Below, piece after piece: positions 13,457 through 16,016 of a DNA stretch of 16,016 nucleotides. The stretch comes from Baffinella frigidus (Eukaryota > Cryptophyceae > Cryptomonadales > Baffinellaceae), in NCBI GenBank assembly GCA_026770585.1, contig MU647366.1, positions 114,851 through 130,866 on the forward strand, given 5' to 3'. The notes beneath the pieces were generated by a model. The model did not search any database, was not told the origin of the DNA, and was given only the letters and a program-made list of their open reading frames with translations. Positions within the stretch are counted from its first letter, which is position 1; each line of letters opens with the position of its first letter. A program made the position numbers and the translations under genes.

Positions 13457-15388
13457 GATTCAAGGGTTCAGGGTTCAGGGTTTAGCGTTAAGGGTTTGGG
13501 GTTTGGGGTTTGGGAATTGGGGTTTGGGGTTTGGGGCTTGGAGTTTAGGTCTGAGGGAAACAAATACCCTAAACCTAACGAGGACACTAGGTTTTAGGAT
13601 TTGGGGGTTGGGTTTAGGGTTTAAGGGTTTCAGGGTATGAGGTTTAGAATTTGGGGTGCAGTGTTCAGTGTTCAGGGTGTCGGGTTATGGTGTAGGTTTC
13701 AAAGTTAATCTTTTATTGTTCAGGGTTCAGTGTTTAGGGTTTGGGATTCAGTGTTTAGGGTTTAGGGTTTAGGGTATAGAGTCTAGGGTGTAGGGTTTAA
13801 GGTGTAGGGTGTAGATTGTAGGGTGAAGTGGTCAAGGTTGTAGGGTTGAGGGTTGAGGGTTGAGGGTTGAGGTTTTAAGGTTAAGGATTCAAGGTTGGGG
13901 TTTGGTGCTTGGGGTTTCGGGTTTAGGGTTTCGGGCTTCGGGTTAAGGGTTTAGGGTTTAGGGTTTAAGGTTTAGGGTTTAGGGTTTAGGGTTTCGGGTT
14001 TCGGGTTCAAGGTTTAGAGTTTGGGGTGTTAAGGTCATCAGGAATTGGGGTTTAGGGTTTAGGGTTCAGGGTTTAGGGTTTAGGGTTCAGGGTTTAGGGT
14101 TTAAGGTCTAGGGTGTAGGATTTAGGGTTTAGGGCTTAGGGTGTAGGGTTTGGGGTTTAGGGTTTAGGGGTTAGGGTTTAGGGTTTGAGGAATAGGGTTT
14201 AGGTTTGAGGGGTTAGGGTTTAGGGTTTAGGGTTTAGGGTTTGGGGTTTAGGGTGCTAAGGTTTAGGGTTTAGGGTTTAGGGTTTAGGGTGTAGGGTGTA
14301 GATTGTAGGGTTTAGGGTTTAGGGTTTAGGGTTTAGGGTATAGGGTTTAGGGTTTAGGGTTTAGGGTTTAGGTTTTAAGGTTGAGTATTCAAGGTTGGGG
14401 TTTGGTGCTTGTTTAAGGTTTAGGGTTTAGGGTTTCGGGTTTTGGGTTTCGGGTTTCGGGTTTCGGGTTTCGGGTTTCCGGTTTCCGGTTTCCGGTTTAG
14501 AGTTTAGGGTGTTGAAGTAATCAGTAATTAGGGTTTAGGGTTGAGGGCTGAGGGTTTTAGGGTGTTAAGGTTTAGGTTTTAGGGCTTAGCGTGTAGGGTT
14601 CGGGGTTTAGGGTTGAGGGTTTAGGGTTTAGGGTTTAGGGTTTAGGGTTTAGGGTTTAGGGTTTAGGGTTTAAGGATTAGGGTTTAGGTTTGAGGGTTTA
14701 GGGTTTAGGGTTTCGGGTTTCGGGTTTAGGGTGTTAAGGTTTAGGTTTTAGGGTTTAGGGTTTAGGGCTTAAGGTTTAGGAGTGAGGGTCTAGGGTTGAG
14801 GTTTTATGACTGAGAATTCAGAATGGGGGTTTGGTGTTTCGTGTTTCGGGTTTCGGGTTTAGGGTTTAGGGTGTAGGGTGTAGGGTGTTAAGGTTAAGGG
14901 TTTAGGGCCTAGGGTCTAGGGTTCAGGGTTCAGGATTTACTGTGTTAAGTTTCAGGGTTTGGGGTTTAGGGTTTGGGGTTAAGGGTTTAGGGACTAGGAG
15001 TTTATGGCTTATCGCTTATGGTTTAGGGTTTAGGGTTGAGGGCTGAGGGTTTAGGGTTGAGGGTTTCGGGTTTCGGGTTTAGGGTTTGGGGTGTTAAGGC
15101 TTAGGGTTTGGGGATCAGGGTTTGGGGTTGAGGTTTCAAGGTTTGAAGGTTGAGTGGTGAGGGGAATGAATTTCACAAACCTGCCGAGGGCCCTAGGGTC
15201 TAGGCATTCGAGTTATCGTTTTTGGTTCATGGTTTAGGATTGAGGTTTGAGGTTTGAGGGTTGAGGGTATGCGGTTCAGGGTTTATGGTTTTGGTATATG
15301 GTTTATGATATGAGATTTAAGGATTAGGATTTTGGTTTATGATATGAGATTTAAGGATTAGGTTTATGATATGAGATTTAAGGATTAG
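13457..15388. repeat. Degenerate telomere-like array D (TTTAGGG strand)
   Basis: About 1.9 kb of TTTAGGG units with TTTCGGG blocks (for example 14436-14490), TGTAGGG, TTCAGGG and TTGAGGG variants. Landmarks recur in order: gtagattgta at 13811 and 14298, aaggttggggtttggtgctt at 13891 and 14391, ggtttagagttt at 14011 and 14494. This shows a higher-order unit of about 485-500 bp. A further, more diverged echo is at about 14800-14840. The array runs directly into rDNA spacer on its right. Confidence 0.95.
15301..15388. repeat. Three copies of a 27-bp unit at the array/rDNA boundary
   Basis: The unit begins gtttatgatatgagatttaa and ends ggattag. Exact copies lie at 15301-15327, 15335-15361 and 15362-15388. 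Copies 2 and 3 are directly adjacent and copy 1 is separated by 7 bases. The last copy ends at the first base of spacer DNA. Confidence 0.95.
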
Positions 15389-15560
15389 TTGGGAGCGCGC
15401 TGAGCCGGGCATCGGGGCGGTTCGCTCATCGTGTACTCTCGTAGTATGCGGTGGGTGGGTCGATATTCAAAACCCAAACCCAATTTATACCAACTCTGTA
15501 TTGAGGCATCCCTCTGAATGCGGCGTGCGCGAGAGCGCAGGCCAGGATGAGAATCCAAAG
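15389..15560 (+). other. ITS1, 3' part
   Basis: The sequence immediately upstream of 5.8S rRNA is not telomeric and is taken as internal transcribed spacer 1. About 170 bases are present before the telomere-like array starts. No 18S rRNA 3' end is present, so either the transcription unit is broken here or the junction is an assembly join. Confidence 0.65.
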
Positions 15561-15713
15561 ACAACTCTTAACAATGGATATCTTGGTTCTCGCACTGATG
15601 AAGAACGCAGCGAAATGCGATACGTAGTGTGAATTGCAGGGCTCAGTGAATCATCGAAATTTTGAACGCATATTGCGCTCGTGGGGGACCACGAGCACGT
15701 CTGTCTGAGGAAC
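15561..15713 (+). rRNA. 5.8S ribosomal RNA
   Basis: The sequence carries the conserved 5.8S words in order: caactcttaacaatggatat, gatgaagaacgcagcgaaat, gcgatacgtagtgtgaattg, cagtgaatcatcgaa and tttgaacgcatattgcgct. The GC-rich 3' hairpin is intact (gctcgtgg at 15677-15684 with ccacgagc at 15689-15696). Length is about 153 nt, normal for a eukaryote; the exact ends are set by analogy. In the usually invariant segment gaattgcagaattc the gene instead reads gaattgcagggctc. These three substitutions weaken the small hairpin formed there and may mark a lineage-specific change or a pseudogene. It is part of the large rRNA precursor in the nucleolus and pairs with 28S rRNA. Confidence 0.95.
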
Positions 15714-16016
15714 GGTACCCAACAACCTCACCTCCTCTCCTCTCCAAGCGATCTGATTGCCTGGAGCAAGGGGGGGTCTAAAGGGTGGAGAGTGAGCGTC
15801 ACGGCCAGGGCTTCCCTTTGGGGGAGCATCTGGGCGCGTCGCTCGAAAAGGAAGGGTGCGGCGCACAAGCTGAAGTGATTTTGCTGAAGCGAGCCGTGAT
15901 GTGCCAGCCTTCCCTCGGGAGGAGCGGCATCACCGCATCGTGCTAGGCGTCACGCTGAAGTAGGCATGTGCACCAGTAGTTCACTCGTATTGGAGACACG
16001 GAAGCGAAGAGAGGCG
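15714..16016 (+). other. ITS2, 5' part
   Basis: The roughly 300 bases after 5.8S contain no recognisable 28S start, so they are assigned to internal transcribed spacer 2, which continues beyond the window. They include stem-forming GC-rich words (for example ccttccctcgggagg). Short open frames here are spurious. Confidence 0.75.

Noticed and set aside
13386-13640. 84-codon Gly/Leu/Trp-rich frame
   Set aside because: Most of it is translated TTTAGGG-type repeat.
15651-15878. Short frames over the 5.8S and ITS2
   Set aside because: They overlap a structural RNA gene and its spacer.
1-16016. tRNA genes
   Set aside because: No cloverleaf with paired arms and a T-arm consensus was seen by eye on either strand; a covariance-model scan would be needed to exclude them fully.

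Overview
The window is eukaryotic nuclear DNA, probably from an alga or other protist. It carries thousands of bases of degenerate Arabidopsis-type telomere repeat (CCCTAAA / TTTAGGG), a eukaryotic 5.8S rRNA gene between two internal transcribed spacers, and a WD40 gene remnant split by two short GT-AG introns. The 5.8S words around CATCGAAATTTTGAACGCA resemble those of stramenopile and other algal lineages. TTTAGGG telomeres are better known from plants, chromerids, apicomplexans and dinoflagellates, so I do not name the organism. The overall picture is a subtelomeric or telomere-derived region: very few genes, many repeats, and an rDNA boundary.

Layout. 1-900: a cluster of short terminal-inverted-repeat elements (MITE-like). 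1033-1872, minus strand: the best intact gene candidate, encoding a short membrane-anchored serine/arginine-rich protein. 1990-3660: repeats, including a roughly 600-bp foldback element with strong internal hairpins. 3670-7230: a 3.5-kb degenerate CCCTAAA array (array A) interrupted by two short elements. 7231-9740: weak coding traces, three further MITE copies, a 132-bp foldback, a GA microsatellite and a short unidentified coding fragment. 9738-9862: a small TTTAGGG array (B). 9863-12510: repeats, a WD40 fragment on the minus strand (10593-11023) and AT-richer DNA with no recognisable gene. 12511-13214: CCCTAAA array C. 13215-13456: a 240-bp spacer with a 15-bp-stem hairpin. 13457-15388: TTTAGGG array D. 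15389-16016: the 3' part of ITS1, 5.8S rRNA and the 5' part of ITS2.

There is no operon or pathway here. The most informative signals are structural. The arrays alternate in orientation as C-rich, G-rich, C-rich, G-rich, so two segments have the polarity of a whole linear chromosome instead of a telomere-telomere fusion. The arrays also show higher-order repeats of a few hundred bases. Short elements with different terminal repeats share a common internal palindromic core. Finally, rDNA abuts a telomere-like array with no 18S gene between them. Most open frames in the GC-rich parts look like chance or shadow frames and are not annotated.
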